Of a DNA stretch of 64,000 nt, positions 43,105 through 53,251 are shown piece by piece (position 1 is the stretch's first letter; each line of letters opens with the position of its first letter). Under the pieces are notes generated by a model, which was not told the DNA's origin, made no database searches, and saw only the letters and a list, made by a program, of their open reading frames with translations. Where the stretch lies: assembly GCA_024401335.1 (NCBI GenBank), contig JAKSLH010000002.1, positions 124,001 through 188,000 of the forward strand, given 5' to 3'. The DNA is from Bacteroidales bacterium. Lineage in GTDB: Bacteria > Bacteroidota > Bacteroidia > Bacteroidales > Marinilabiliaceae. Made by a program: the position numbers and the translations under genes.

Positions 43105-43149
43105 TATATAAAAAGAAGATGGCGGTCTTGTTCTAAAGGCCGCCATCTT
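43105..43149 (-). terminator. atpD-atpC terminator
   Basis: A 10-bp stem (43140-43149 with 43116-43125, minus strand aagatggcgg / ccgccatctt) followed on the minus strand by cttttta, 23 bases after atpC and back to back with the ddh terminator. Confidence 0.85.
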
Positions 43150-43171
43150 GTTTATCAGATAGAAATACTGA

Positions 43172-43426
43172 TTAGTTGAGTAGTATCGACACCTTGTTGT
43201 CGGAGCATTCGAGATATCCAGCATTGCAATCGAAGATCTCTTCTTTACCATCTGCTGCCTTAATCCTTATCTGTCCTTTCTCCAAGGTTGATATTATAGG
43301 GGCATGATTATGAAGTACAGTAAAGCGACCACGCTTGCCAGGTACTTCAACCAGTTCTATGGCACCTTTGTAGAGTGTCTTTTCTGGTGTGATTATTTCC
43401 AACTGCAATTCATTCATAACTGTCAA
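43172..43426 (-). CDS. atpC: F1 ATP synthase subunit epsilon (short form)
   Basis: An 84-residue epsilon subunit consisting only of the N-terminal beta-sandwich (LQLEIITPEKTLYKGAIELVEVPG, FTVLHNHAPIISTLEKG). The C-terminal helical hairpin that inhibits ATP hydrolysis in Escherichia coli and Bacillus is absent, as is common in Bacteroidetes. It is 15 bases after atpD. Confidence 0.93.
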   Translation of the reverse strand: MTVMNELQLEIITPEKTLYKGAIELVEVPGKRGRFTVLHNHAPIISTLEKGQIRIKAADGKEEIFDCNAGYLECSDNKVSILLN

Positions 43427-43441
43427 TTTTCAATTGCCATT

Positions 43442-44959
<1,518 letters not shown>

Positions 44960-44988
44960 TTATGTTTTCTAGTTATCTTATATGAAAG

Positions 44989-45963
44989 TTATCTGTTGCG
45001 CTTTAATAGCATATTTCCGAAATCAGCAAAGAATCGTTTGCCTTCGGCCGATATGTTCATCTCTCTTAGTGTCTCCATAGCCTTAGAGTAGAGCGCTTCC
45101 ATCTTGGCCTCAGTGGCCTTGCGTGCGCCTGTGGCCTCGTAGAGGTCTCTCACGGCTTTTACCTTGGCATCTCTCTGTGCATTGGTGTCACCTATCCAAC
45201 GGAGGAGCTCTTTCTTCTGGTCGGCATCGGCATTCTCTAAGGCGCTTATGAGGAGATATGTCTTCTTGTTCTCCATGATGTCGCCACCGATAGCCTTGCC
45301 AAAGGTCTTCTCGTCGCCAAAGGTGTCCAAGAGGTCGTCTTGAAGCTGGAAGGCTAGACCGAGATCGATGCTATAGTTGTAGAGTGCTTCTATGTCGTGT
45401 GCGTTACCTCCGCCAATGAGTGCGCCGATCTTTATGGCTCCCGCAAGTAATACGGCAGTCTTGAGGCGTATCATCTCGAGATACTGGGCTAAAGTGACGT
45501 CGGTGCGAGTCTCAAACTCCATGTCATATTGCTGTCCCTCACATACCTCAGTAGCTGTCTGACTGAATGTGGAAAGCACAAGCGAAAAGGCTGGCGAGTC
45601 GGTGAGTGCAAGGAGCTTGTAGGCCTCGATAAGCATCTCATCACCCGAGAGGATCGCTGTATTGACGCCATATTTGGCTTTGACGGTAGGCTGGTTTCTT
45701 CGAATGTCGGCATTGTCCATCACGTCGTCATGAAGGAGCGTGAAGTTGTGGAACATCTCGAGAGCTAATGCTGCCGGCATAGCCTGACGATAGTTGTCGG
45801 TAAAGAGGGAACATGCAGCCAAGCACATCACAGGGCGCAGACGCTTGCCTCCGAGTGACATGGAATACTCAATTGGGTCATAAAGTCCGATAGGTTCTCT
45901 CTTGAACTTAAAGCCAGCTATTCCTTCCTCTATCTCTTTTCTTAGTGTTTCTATCGACAGCAT
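44989..45963 (-). CDS. Polyprenyl diphosphate synthase
   Basis: Chain-elongating trans-prenyltransferase that condenses isopentenyl diphosphate units. The 324-residue protein has the first aspartate motif LLHDDVMDNADIRR and the second QLQDDLLDTFGD. The two residues before the first motif are small or aromatic in a pattern that allows long chains, so it may supply the menaquinone side chain, though a farnesyl or geranylgeranyl product cannot be excluded. ATG at 45963 is preferred to the GTG just before it. It precedes atpD. Confidence 0.88.
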   Translation of the reverse strand: MLSIETLRKEIEEGIAGFKFKREPIGLYDPIEYSMSLGGKRLRPVMCLAACSLFTDNYRQAMPAALALEMFHNFTLLHDDVMDNADIRRNQPTVKAKYGVNTAILSGDEMLIEAYKLLALTDSPAFSLVLSTFSQTATEVCEGQQYDMEFETRTDVTLAQYLEMIRLKTAVLLAGAIKIGALIGGGNAHDIEALYNYSIDLGLAFQLQDDLLDTFGDEKTFGKAIGGDIMENKKTYLLISALENADADQKKELLRWIGDTNAQRDAKVKAVRDLYEATGARKATEAKMEALYSKAMETLREMNISAEGKRFFADFGNMLLKRNR

Positions 45964-45991
45964 CACTTTGTATAATTATGTCTACAAAATC

Positions 45992-45999
45992 CAAAGTTA
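45992..45999 (-). promoter_or_regulatory. -7 box of the polyprenyl synthase gene
   Basis: Minus-strand TAACTTTG 28 bases before the ATG. Confidence 0.5.
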
Positions 46000-46122
46000 T
46001 AAAAATAATCTAAAGATTTGCAGATAATGCAAAATTTATATTATCAAATATCAATCCTGTTGATGCCATATAAACAGCAATCATATCATAATGTTATACG
46101 GCATAAATGTACGATGGTTTCA

Positions 46123-46569
46123 TCATAGTGATTCGCCTTCGATAGATCTGATTCTATCTCTCCACTCGTCGGGAATAGGTATGCTCTTGCCCTCTTTTGT
46201 CTCTATAGCGACCATTACAGAAAGTGAGCGAGTGTAAATCTTTTTGTTGTCAACGCCTCTGATGACTTGTGCAAGACGAAGGCTCTTGTTGCCCAACTTT
46301 ACGACAGAAGTGCAAACCTCTATTTCATCTTCAAGTTTTATTTGCGCGATAAAGTCGGTTGTGTATGATGCGACTAGCAGAACCTGTTCGTTACAATAGA
46401 ATTTCTCACCGTATATTCTTTTGAGGTAATCTGCTCTTCCTATGTCGAAGTAGGATTGCTGCACACCATTGTTGACATGACGGAGACCGTCGAGGTCGTT
46501 GAATCTTTTCTGAACGATACAATGTTCGGGATAATTTCTTCCGACAAAGTCTATTTCTTCCATTCCCAT
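46123..46569 (-). CDS. Acyl-CoA/acyl-ACP thioesterase, 4HBT hotdog family
   Basis: A 148-residue hotdog-fold protein. The catalytic region reads RFNDLDGLRHVNNGVQQSYFDIGRADYL, the YbgC/4-hydroxybenzoyl-CoA thioesterase signature with Asp and HVNN. Substrate unknown. It begins 11 bases after the TsaC gene on the same strand. Confidence 0.88.
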   Translation of the reverse strand: MGMEEIDFVGRNYPEHCIVQKRFNDLDGLRHVNNGVQQSYFDIGRADYLKRIYGEKFYCNEQVLLVASYTTDFIAQIKLEDEIEVCTSVVKLGNKSLRLAQVIRGVDNKKIYTRSLSVMVAIETKEGKSIPIPDEWRDRIRSIEGESL

Positions 46570-46580
46570 TTCCGACAGTA

Positions 46581-47144
46581 TTATTCTCTAATTATCTTGA
46601 CCAGTCCGTTCTTTCCTAGTTTCACGATGCTAGATGGCTTGTGCTTAGAGGTGTCATCTCGTCTGTAGTTGACTACATAATCGACGCCGTTGACGATGGC
46701 GTCAGAGATTTCTGAGAAAATAGCAGCTGTTGGCTCCCCGCTGATGTTGGCTGAAGTTGATACCAAAGGCTTCTTAAACCTCATGCATAAGTCGTGGCTG
46801 AACTTTTCGTTGGTTACTCTTATTCCCACGGAGCCGTCTTCGGCGATCAAGTTGACTGCCATGTTCTTTGCGCCGTCGAGGATTAGTGTGAGTGGCTTGT
46901 CGGTCAGATCCATCATGTCATATGCCACGTCTGGCATCTTGTCAACGTAGCCGCATACTCTTTGTACACTATCGAAGAGCACGATAAGCGACTTAGAGTC
47001 GTCTCTTTTCTTCAACTGGTAGACTTTAGCGACTGCTTCGGCGTTGGTGGCGTCGCAACCAATACCCCAAACAGTATCTGTTGGGTATAATATCAGTCCT
47101 CCGTTTCTGAGGACTTCGAGGCATTTCTTTATTTCTTCTTCCAT
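46581..47144 (-). CDS. tsaC: L-threonylcarbamoyladenylate synthase
   Basis: Makes threonylcarbamoyl-AMP for the t6A modification of tRNA position 37. The 187-residue YrdC/Sua5 domain has GGLILYPTDTVWGIGCDA, KKRDDSKSLIVLF and the C-terminal VSTSANISGEPT. It lacks the extra Sua5 domain, so it is the TsaC type. The ruvC stop lies 38 bases upstream and the thioesterase follows by 11 bases. Confidence 0.93.
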   Translation of the reverse strand: MEEEIKKCLEVLRNGGLILYPTDTVWGIGCDATNAEAVAKVYQLKKRDDSKSLIVLFDSVQRVCGYVDKMPDVAYDMMDLTDKPLTLILDGAKNMAVNLIAEDGSVGIRVTNEKFSHDLCMRFKKPLVSTSANISGEPTAAIFSEISDAIVNGVDYVVNYRRDDTSKHKPSSIVKLGKNGLVKIIRE

Positions 47145-47182
47145 ACGACTAGTATATGTGGCGTGTCATTGTCTATATGATA

Positions 47183-47734
47183 CTATTTAGATACCCTTCC
47201 TGGGTTTTTGCTGATAAAATCTTTCCAACTTTTGCAGCTCTTATCGGTCATTACAGGACCTGTGATCTGGAGAAAATGGCAATATGCAGCACCCAATGCG
47301 TCGGTGGCATCTAGATACTTAGGAGCACTTTCAAAGTGTAGCATTTTCTGTAGCATAGAGGCTACCTGTTCCTTGGCTGCATCGCCATGACCGGTGATTG
47401 CTTGTTTGATTCTCAGAGGTGCGTATTCGGTAATGGGCATGTCGTGAGCAACGGCGGCAGCCATGCAAACGCCCTGGGCTCGTCCGAGTTTGAGCATACT
47501 TTGTACGTTCTTGCCAAAAAAAGGGGCTTCGATAGCGAGCTGTTGAGGTTTGAACTCGTCAATTATGCTCATTATGCGGTCGTATATTTTCTTTAGTTTC
47601 GCATAATGGTCGGGCAGGTCTTTAAGTTCCAGCACTCCCATGACGACAACGGAGGCATGATTGCCTTCGCAGTCGAGGATGCTATATCCTAGAACGTTTG
47701 TTCCCGGGTCTATGCCAAGAATGCGGGTCTTCAT
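47183..47734 (-). CDS. ruvC: Holliday junction resolvase RuvC
   Basis: Dimeric endonuclease that cuts Holliday junctions moved by RuvAB. The 183-residue RNase H-like fold has its acidic residues in GIDPGTNVLGYSILD, AIEAPFFGKN and DATDALGAAYCH, plus the GHGDAAKEQVASML helix. It overlaps the DUF4286 gene by four bases (ATGA), indicating coupled translation. Confidence 0.95.
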   Translation of the reverse strand: MKTRILGIDPGTNVLGYSILDCEGNHASVVVMGVLELKDLPDHYAKLKKIYDRIMSIIDEFKPQQLAIEAPFFGKNVQSMLKLGRAQGVCMAAAVAHDMPITEYAPLRIKQAITGHGDAAKEQVASMLQKMLHFESAPKYLDATDALGAAYCHFLQITGPVMTDKSCKSWKDFISKNPGRVSK

Positions 47735-48039
47735 AATTCAACACTTTCCATCATTGTCACGAAAGATAGACATTTTTCTCCTTTTTCCTCAATGAGTTTC
47801 TTCAAAAGTGACTTTGAGTATCTGTCTATTTCACCTAGTTCCTGTAGAGTGCTACATTTCCACTGGCATGAATATGTTGTGCTGTCAGCCGACTGTGCAC
47901 CTCTTTCAAGACGGTAAAGTTCATTATTGGCGTTAGGGACGATGTCAAAGAATGTTGGAAGATAGTATCTTTTCATCCATTCGCTCCACCATTCTATTTC
48001 ATTGTTCTCGATGACGAAAGTAGTGTTGTATAGGTACAT
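47731..48039 (-). CDS. DUF4286 family protein
   Basis: A 102-residue small protein: MYLYNTTFVIENNEIEWWSEWM, then YLPTFFDIV and a C-terminal SFVTMMESVEL. The fold is probably ferredoxin-like, as in its family. It overlaps ruvC by four bases; DUF4286-ruvC pairs are frequent in Bacteroidetes. Function unknown. Confidence 0.88.
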   Translation of the reverse strand: MYLYNTTFVIENNEIEWWSEWMKRYYLPTFFDIVPNANNELYRLERGAQSADSTTYSCQWKCSTLQELGEIDRYSKSLLKKLIEEKGEKCLSFVTMMESVEL

Positions 48040-48049
48040 ATATCTCGCT

Positions 48050-48088
48050 TTTATATAAAACGCACCGACAGAAAACCCATCGGTGCGC
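48050..48088 (-). terminator. serS terminator
   Basis: An 8-bp stem (48081-48088 with 48061-48068, cgcaccga / tcggtgcg) followed on the minus strand by ttttatataaaa, 25 bases after serS. Confidence 0.85.
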
Positions 48089-48113
48089 GATTTATAGTAT
48101 AGAACTTACTATA

Positions 48114-49427
48114 TTAGTCAATGTACTCAAATCCTGTGTATGGAATGAGAGCCTTAGGCATGCGGATGCCCTTTTCTGTCTGGTTGTTCTCGAGCAAGGC
48201 TGCAACGATGCGTGGCAAAGCCAAAGCAGAACCGTTGAGAGTGTGACAGAGCTCAACCTTCTTGTCGGCAGTGCGATAGCGACACTTAAGGCGGTTAGCC
48301 TGATATGTGTCGAAGTTAGATACCGAACTTACCTCGAGCCAGCGCTGCTGTGCTTCAGAGTAAACCTCGAAGTCGTAGCACAAAGCTGCAGTGAATGACA
48401 TATCGCCACCGCAGAGACGGAGGATACGGTATGGTAATTCGAGCTTCTGGAGCAGACCCTCTACATGGTTAAGCATCTCCTGGTGGCTCTCCTTAGAATG
48501 TTCAGGCTTGTCGATGCGAACAATCTCTATCTTAGAGAACTCGTGGAGACGGTTAAGACCGCGAACATCCTTACCATACGAACCTGCCTCACGACGGAAG
48601 CACTGAGTGTATGCGCAGTTCTTGATAGGGAGCTGCTTTTCGTCCAGGATGACGTCGCGATAGATATTTGTCACAGGAACCTCAGCTGTAGGGATGAGGT
48701 AGAGATCGTCGAGGTCGCAGTGGTACATCTGTCCCTCTTTGTCAGGAAGCTGACCTGTGCCATAGCCAGAAGCCTGGTTGACAACAGTTGGAGGCATTAT
48801 CTCTGTGTATCCTGCCTTGTTTGCTTCTGCGAGGAAGAAGTTGATGAGAGCTCGCTGGAGTTGAGCACCCTTGCCTACATATACAGGGAATCCTGCACCA
48901 GTGATCTTGACACCGAGGTCGAAGTCGATGAGGTTGTATTTCTTAGCGAGATCCCAATGAGGTAACTTTGCCTCACCGTTAGCAGGAATAGTGTCCCAGT
49001 TGCCAACGTTGTCGCCTTCTTTACATTCGCGGAGGTTAGACTTAACGACGAGGTTGTCTTCGGCTGCTGTGCCTTCAGGAACGAGGTCGTAAGGTATGTT
49101 AGGAATAGTGCAAAGGTGAGCTGTGAGCTCGTCTTCTGCCTGCTTCTGAGCTTCGCCGAGAGCGGCGATTTGTTCCTTCAATTGAGCTACATTGGCCTTA
49201 GCGGCTTCTGCTTCATCCTTCTTGCCCTGCTTCATAAGAGCGCCGATTTCGTTGGCGAACTTCTTGCTTTCAGCGAGTGCAGCGTCTGACTTCTGCTGTG
49301 CTTCACGACGCCTGTTGTTAATGGCGATAGCCTTTTCAACTGCTTCTTTAGCACCGTTGAAGTGTTTCTTCTCCAGACCAGCTATTACTAGTTCAGTCTG
49401 TTCAGTTATCTGTTTGAGTGTTAGCAT
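48114..49427 (-). CDS. serS: Seryl-tRNA synthetase
   Basis: Charges tRNA-Ser. The 437-residue protein has the N-terminal long coiled-coil tRNA-binding arm (about 30-110) and the class II core: motif 1 around LINFFLAEANKAGYTEIMPP, motif 2 FRREAGSYGKDVRGLNRLHEF and motif 3 NGSALALPRIVAALLEN. It lies downstream of rplU-rpmA with a terminator-like hairpin between them and no clear promoter of its own. Confidence 0.97.
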   Translation of the reverse strand: MLTLKQITEQTELVIAGLEKKHFNGAKEAVEKAIAINNRRREAQQKSDAALAESKKFANEIGALMKQGKKDEAEAAKANVAQLKEQIAALGEAQKQAEDELTAHLCTIPNIPYDLVPEGTAAEDNLVVKSNLRECKEGDNVGNWDTIPANGEAKLPHWDLAKKYNLIDFDLGVKITGAGFPVYVGKGAQLQRALINFFLAEANKAGYTEIMPPTVVNQASGYGTGQLPDKEGQMYHCDLDDLYLIPTAEVPVTNIYRDVILDEKQLPIKNCAYTQCFRREAGSYGKDVRGLNRLHEFSKIEIVRIDKPEHSKESHQEMLNHVEGLLQKLELPYRILRLCGGDMSFTAALCYDFEVYSEAQQRWLEVSSVSNFDTYQANRLKCRYRTADKKVELCHTLNGSALALPRIVAALLENNQTEKGIRMPKALIPYTGFEYID

Positions 49428-49450
49428 AATTGTCGTAGATTAAAAACAAA

Positions 49451-49491
49451 AACTCCCGTTTTGCTACTCGTAAGTACCAAAAGCAGGAGCT
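49451..49491 (-). terminator. rpmA terminator
   Basis: An imperfect stem (minus strand gctcctgcttttg ... caaaacgggag) followed by tttttgttttta, about 20 bases after rpmA. Read-through may supply serS. Confidence 0.65.
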
Positions 49492-49513
49492 TTAAATCTG
49501 TTAGTGGAGTAGC

Positions 49514-49771
49514 TTACTCAGCTGGAACTACAGAAACGAAAGATCTGTCGTTCTGCTTGCGCTGGAAAGTTACTGTACCGTCAACAAGAGCGTAAAGAGT
49601 ATGATCCTTACCCATGCCAACGTTCTCACCTGGATGGTGCTGAGTGCCACGCTGACGAACGATGATGTTACCAGCCTTAGCAAACTGACCACCAAAAATC
49701 TTCAAACCTAAGCGCTTGCTTTCAGATTCACGGCCGTTCTTTGAACTACCTACTGCTTTCTTGTGTGCCAT
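49514..49771 (-). CDS. rpmA: 50S ribosomal protein L27
   Basis: An 85-residue protein with [22 protein letters not shown] and [24 protein letters not shown]. It has no N-terminal cleavage sequence of the Firmicutes type. It is 67 bases downstream of rplU. Confidence 0.97.
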   Translation of the reverse strand: MAHKKAVGSSKNGRESESKRLGLKIFGGQFAKAGNIIVRQRGTQHHPGENVGMGKDHTLYALVDGTVTFQRKQNDRSFVSVVPAE

Positions 49772-49838
49772 GTTTTCTTATCTTTTGTGCTTACCTAAAA
49801 GGTAAAAAGCTAAGTTTCTAAATCAGTGAATTAATTAA

Positions 49839-50150
49839 TTAACCAAGAATGCTCTCGATCTGAATCTGTGAAAGATACTGACGATGGCCATTCTTCTTCT
49901 CGTAACCCTTGCGACGACGCTTGTGGAATACGATAACCTTGTCACCCTTGAGGTGCTCGAGTACCTTGGCAGTAACCTTAGCACCCTCAATAGTAGGAGC
50001 ACCAATCTTAACGGCACCCTCGTTGTCAATAAGAAGAACACGGTCGAACTCAACGCTCTCACCTTCGTTCTGTGCAAGACGGTTTACGAAGATCTTTCTG
50101 TCCTTCTCAACCTTGAACTGCTGTCCAGCAATTTCTACAATAGCGTACAT
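49839..50150 (-). CDS. rplU: 50S ribosomal protein L21
   Basis: A 103-residue protein, MYAIVEIAGQQFKVEKDRKIFVN, with the C-terminal FHKRRRKGYEKKNGHRQ 23S-binding segment. It heads the rplU-rpmA operon. Its 80-base leader contains a small hairpin (gacgc-aaagg-gcgtc) that could take part in autoregulation, an inference. Confidence 0.97.
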   Translation of the reverse strand: MYAIVEIAGQQFKVEKDRKIFVNRLAQNEGESVEFDRVLLIDNEGAVKIGAPTIEGAKVTAKVLEHLKGDKVIVFHKRRRKGYEKKNGHRQYLSQIQIESILG

Positions 50151-50231
50151 TTTTGCTATAACGTTTAAAGTTATACCTGCAGGCGGACGCCCTTTGCGTC
50201 ACTTAATAGAGCCAATACAAGTTTTCGAGCG

Positions 50232-50263
50232 CAAAGGTAGCGCTTATTTTTCTTTCTGCCAAA
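50232..50263 (-). promoter_or_regulatory. rplU-rpmA promoter
   Basis: Minus-strand TTTG (50260-50263), a 20-base spacer and TACCTTTG (50232-50239). Confidence 0.75.
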
Positions 50264-50272
50264 ACAAATAGC

Positions 50273-50280
50273 TAACTTTG
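50273..50280 (+). promoter_or_regulatory. -7 box of the bifunctional nuclease gene
   Basis: TAACTTTG 19 bases before the ATG at 50299, back to back with the rplU promoter. Confidence 0.55.
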
Positions 50281-50298
50281 TGTGAAATTATTGTGCTT

Positions 50299-50838
50299 AT
50301 GGAGAAAAAAATAGGTCTTAATGTTCTTGGAGTAAGCGCTTCTTCGGATGCAGATTCAGCGACACTCATACTGTCAGAGTGTGATGGCAATCGTAGGCTT
50401 GCTATCAAGATTGGCATACCCGAAGCTCAGTCTATAGCCGTGTGTCTTGAGGGTGTTGCAACTCCGCGTCCGCTGGTGCATGATCTTTTTCTGTCTTTCT
50501 CCGAGTCTTTCGGTGTGGCAGTTTCTGAGGTGGTGATATATGATATTCAGAACGGGATATTTTGTTCGAAAATAGTATGCGACAGGGAGGGTAATGTGTC
50601 TGAACTAGATGCCAGGACAAGTGATGCTATAGCGATAGCTTTGCGTTTTAATTGCCCTATATTCATATCAGAAGGGTTGCTTCAGACCTCGTGCCTGCCG
50701 GTAGGAGCTCCAAAGTCGAAGGTGTCACTTGAAGAGTGTAGTATAGAGACTTTACAGGAGATGATGGATGAGGCGGTAAGGTCAGAAAACTATGAGTTGG
50801 CCTCGCGAATACGTGACATCATTAATTCACGTCAGTAG
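50299..50838 (+). CDS. Bifunctional nuclease family protein with UVR motif
   Basis: A 179-residue protein. Residues 1-130 form the BFN/DUF151 domain (IGIPEAQSIAVCLEGVATPRPLVHDLF and LDARTSDAIAIALRFNCPIFIS), described as a DNase/RNase in some bacteria and plants. The C-terminal 35 residues (IETLQEMMDEAVRSENYELASRIRDIIN) are a UvrB/UvrC-interaction motif. ATG at 50299 is chosen over the TTG at 50278. Its 3' end overlaps that of the convergent flippase-like gene by 17 bases. Confidence 0.9.
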   Translation: MEKKIGLNVLGVSASSDADSATLILSECDGNRRLAIKIGIPEAQSIAVCLEGVATPRPLVHDLFLSFSESFGVAVSEVVIYDIQNGIFCSKIVCDREGNVSELDARTSDAIAIALRFNCPIFISEGLLQTSCLPVGAPKSKVSLEECSIETLQEMMDEAVRSENYELASRIRDIINSRQ

Positions 50839-51724
50839 GATTGTCTTTTTTACCCTCAATAAGTGATGTCTTAAGGGCAAATATGGCTCCAGGCAGAGAA
50901 CTGATGAGTGAAACCAGATAGAATAATATACTTAGTGATACGGCTACGCCCTCTTGTGTGCCGAGATATTGTGATCCTATAACAAAGGTCATTTCCCTGA
51001 GGCCTATACCTCCCATGCTTATTGGTATGGCAGACGCGATGCTGCTCATGAAGAAGAGGAACATGTAGGAGTCGAAATTAGCGTTTTCTCCAAGTGAGAA
51101 CAGTATAAGACAAGCAGCGCACATCTGGAGCCCTTGCACAATGAATGAGTAACCGACAACTTTCCAGTATGCCTGAAGTGCACTGCGTTTGAATATCCAT
51201 AGGAAAGCGTAATAGGCCGCTAGTCCCATAGGCATAAGGAGTATAGTCCACTCTTTGTAGGGTATAGGCAGTGTTTTGACAAAGAAACTGACGAAGATGG
51301 TGAGGTAGCAGGCGATAATGACAAGTCCGCTAAGTCGGTCGCTGAAGATAAGGGTGAACAGTTCTTTTGTCGATTGCTTATAGTGTTTTTTCAGGTAATA
51401 TATCTTATAACCGTCACCACCGACGCCTCCGGGTAAGAAGAAATTGTAGAACATTCCGAGCCAATAGAGTCTCATGTTCATAAAGGTGTCAAGTCGGAGA
51501 GGAATGGTGACAAATAGAGAGTTGATACGCATGGCGCTCAACATCTGTGAGATGGTGTAGACGAGAAGAGCAAAGGCAAGGTAAGTGATGTCGGCAGAGA
51601 GCAGAGTATTTTTGGTGGCCTCGATATCAATCTTAGACACGACGAAAGCAATGGCTGCAATAGAAACAGCTATTTTCAGTATCGTCTTTACTGCCTTTTT
51701 GAGGTGTTCTTTTGTCAAATTCAT
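50822..51724 (-). CDS. Flippase-like membrane protein (UPF0104/AglD family)
   Basis: A 300-residue protein with seven to eight membrane helices of the lysylphosphatidylglycerol synthetase transmembrane family: INSLFVTIPLRLDTF, YNFFLPGGVGGDGYKIYYL and AIPISMGGIGLREM are the conserved motifs. Such proteins are suspected lipid or polyprenyl-linked substrate translocases. It is the last gene of the hisF-hisIE-HD-C_GCAxxG run, overlapping its neighbour by four bases. Confidence 0.88.
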   Translation of the reverse strand: MNLTKEHLKKAVKTILKIAVSIAAIAFVVSKIDIEATKNTLLSADITYLAFALLVYTISQMLSAMRINSLFVTIPLRLDTFMNMRLYWLGMFYNFFLPGGVGGDGYKIYYLKKHYKQSTKELFTLIFSDRLSGLVIIACYLTIFVSFFVKTLPIPYKEWTILLMPMGLAAYYAFLWIFKRSALQAYWKVVGYSFIVQGLQMCAACLILFSLGENANFDSYMFLFFMSSIASAIPISMGGIGLREMTFVIGSQYLGTQEGVAVSLSILFYLVSLISSLPGAIFALKTSLIEGKKDNPTDVN

Positions 51725-52050
51725 TTCTTGGAGAATTCCTCAATCAGAATATCGGCGGTGTTGACACATTCGGGACAAGGCGTCTTCGCCATCAGCTTAA
51801 TGTCACGGCAGAGCAGTCCGCCAACCTTTTCTTCGAAAGCCTTAGTTATCTCTTCAGCGTGTTGTGGAAGAGCTTTTTGAGCAGCCACTAGAGCACCGCA
51901 TAAGCCACCTTCGGCGCGTCCGCTGCCAGACAAGGCCAGTTCATCTAATATCGTAGATGGTGAAGGGTAGAGATTGCACCATTTGTTGGCGACAGCCTGT
52001 GCACAGTTGTGGCACCAAGGTTGAGTTCTGAATGTGTCGGTAGCTTTCAT
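51721..52050 (-). CDS. C_GCAxxG_C_C family protein
   Basis: A 109-residue cysteine-rich protein: PWCHNCAQAVANKWC near the front, AEGGLCGALVAAQKAL (the GGxCGA signature) and CRDIKLMAKTPCPECV at the end. Members are thought to be redox or metal-binding proteins, function unproven. It starts 22 bases after the HD-domain gene and overlaps the flippase gene by four bases. Confidence 0.88.
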   Translation of the reverse strand: MKATDTFRTQPWCHNCAQAVANKWCNLYPSPSTILDELALSGSGRAEGGLCGALVAAQKALPQHAEEITKAFEEKVGGLLCRDIKLMAKTPCPECVNTADILIEEFSKK

Positions 52051-52072
52051 TGATCAGACGTTGAAGTGTGGT

Positions 52073-52630
52073 TTATACAATGGATGGTATGGCCATCGTA
52101 GCATGCATGGCAAGAAATCGTTCACGAGGAGCGTCGCCATATTTCGCGACACTTTTCAGTGCTCTTTCAAAGCTTTTCTGCTCTTTAAGGTTGTTGCTTT
52201 TGCTGAAGAACTTGTCGGCGTAACAGATGATCTTCTCTTCAATGCTCTGAGGAGTATAGTCCTTCGCAGGTATAGGAAGGTTGAGAGAGACGACCTCATC
52301 GGCTGTTATTCCTGCACCGGTATGCCTCTCGCTTACCATGGCATGACGTTCGAGTCCTTCGCTAAGAAGCATCGAACTGCCTTGAGTTCCATGACAAATG
52401 TAGTCGGCTTCGCCAAAGCAATGAATTGATGGGGCGTTAGTTCTGATGATGCCTATGTCATGGAGCATAGCACCTTCATAAACAAAACGTTCGTCGGCAT
52501 TTAGCTCGGGGTGCAAATGAACAATCTCGCTGGCCAAGTCGGCAACGGCCTGACTGTGACCAACGAGTATATTCCAAAGTTCCGAGTTGGGCTCGTAGAA
52601 CTTATTGATAATCTCAAAAGGATCAACCAT
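52073..52630 (-). CDS. HD-domain phosphohydrolase
   Basis: A 185-residue HD-fold metal-dependent hydrolase: VGHSQAVADLASEIV supplies the first His, GAMLHDIGII the HD pair, and a later acidic stretch the last ligand. Probably acts on a small nucleotide or tRNA 3' ends, unknown. It lies 3 bases after hisIE. Confidence 0.85.
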   Translation of the reverse strand: MVDPFEIINKFYEPNSELWNILVGHSQAVADLASEIVHLHPELNADERFVYEGAMLHDIGIIRTNAPSIHCFGEADYICHGTQGSSMLLSEGLERHAMVSERHTGAGITADEVVSLNLPIPAKDYTPQSIEEKIICYADKFFSKSNNLKEQKSFERALKSVAKYGDAPRERFLAMHATMAIPSIV

Positions 52631-52633
52631 TGA

Positions 52634-53230
52634 TTAATGGTGGCGAGATTTGAGTTCGCGTGCTATATCTTCAATGCGGTATCCCTTCTCAGTAAGAAGT
52701 ACTATGAGGTGATAGATGACATCGGCACCTTCGTAGATGAAGTTTTCGTCGTCGTTGGCCATAGCACCGATAACGCATTCTACTGATTCTTCACCGAACT
52801 TCTTGGCGATTTTGCGCACGCCCTTCTGGAAGAGGCTTGTAGTGTACGATCCCTCAGGCATTTCCGCGTGTCGCTTGTCGATGAAGTCTTGAAGTTCCTT
52901 GAAGAACATCACATCTTCGGCTTCATTGACCTCGTTCCAGCATGTGTCAGCGCCAGTGTGGCATACAGGGCCGTCAGGGTGAACCTTGATAAGCAATGTG
53001 TCCTTGTCGCAGTCGTTGGCGATGCTCACTACATGGAGCATGTTGCCACTTGTCTCGCCTTTTGTCCAGAGCTGCTGGCGTGAACGGCTAAAGAATGTTA
53101 CAAGTCCTGTCTCTTCTGTCTTCTTGAACGATTCTTCGTTCATATATCCAAGCATTAGCACCTTGTTGGTGTCTGCGTCCTGAATTATGGCAGGTACAAG
53201 ACCATTGCCTTTTGCGAAATCTATTTCCAT
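52634..53230 (-). CDS. hisI: Bifunctional phosphoribosyl-AMP cyclohydrolase / phosphoribosyl-ATP pyrophosphatase
   Basis: Steps two and three of histidine synthesis in one 198-residue protein. N-terminal cyclohydrolase: FFSRSRQQLWTKGETSGN and DTLLIKVHPDGPVCHTGADTCW (zinc cysteines). C-terminal pyrophosphatase from about residue 105: GVRKIAKKFGEESVECVIGA and EGADVIYHLIVLL. It starts 21 bases after hisF. Confidence 0.96.
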   Translation of the reverse strand: MEIDFAKGNGLVPAIIQDADTNKVLMLGYMNEESFKKTEETGLVTFFSRSRQQLWTKGETSGNMLHVVSIANDCDKDTLLIKVHPDGPVCHTGADTCWNEVNEAEDVMFFKELQDFIDKRHAEMPEGSYTTSLFQKGVRKIAKKFGEESVECVIGAMANDDENFIYEGADVIYHLIVLLTEKGYRIEDIARELKSRHH

Positions 53231-53251
53231 TATATAGTATTATTCTGTTTC

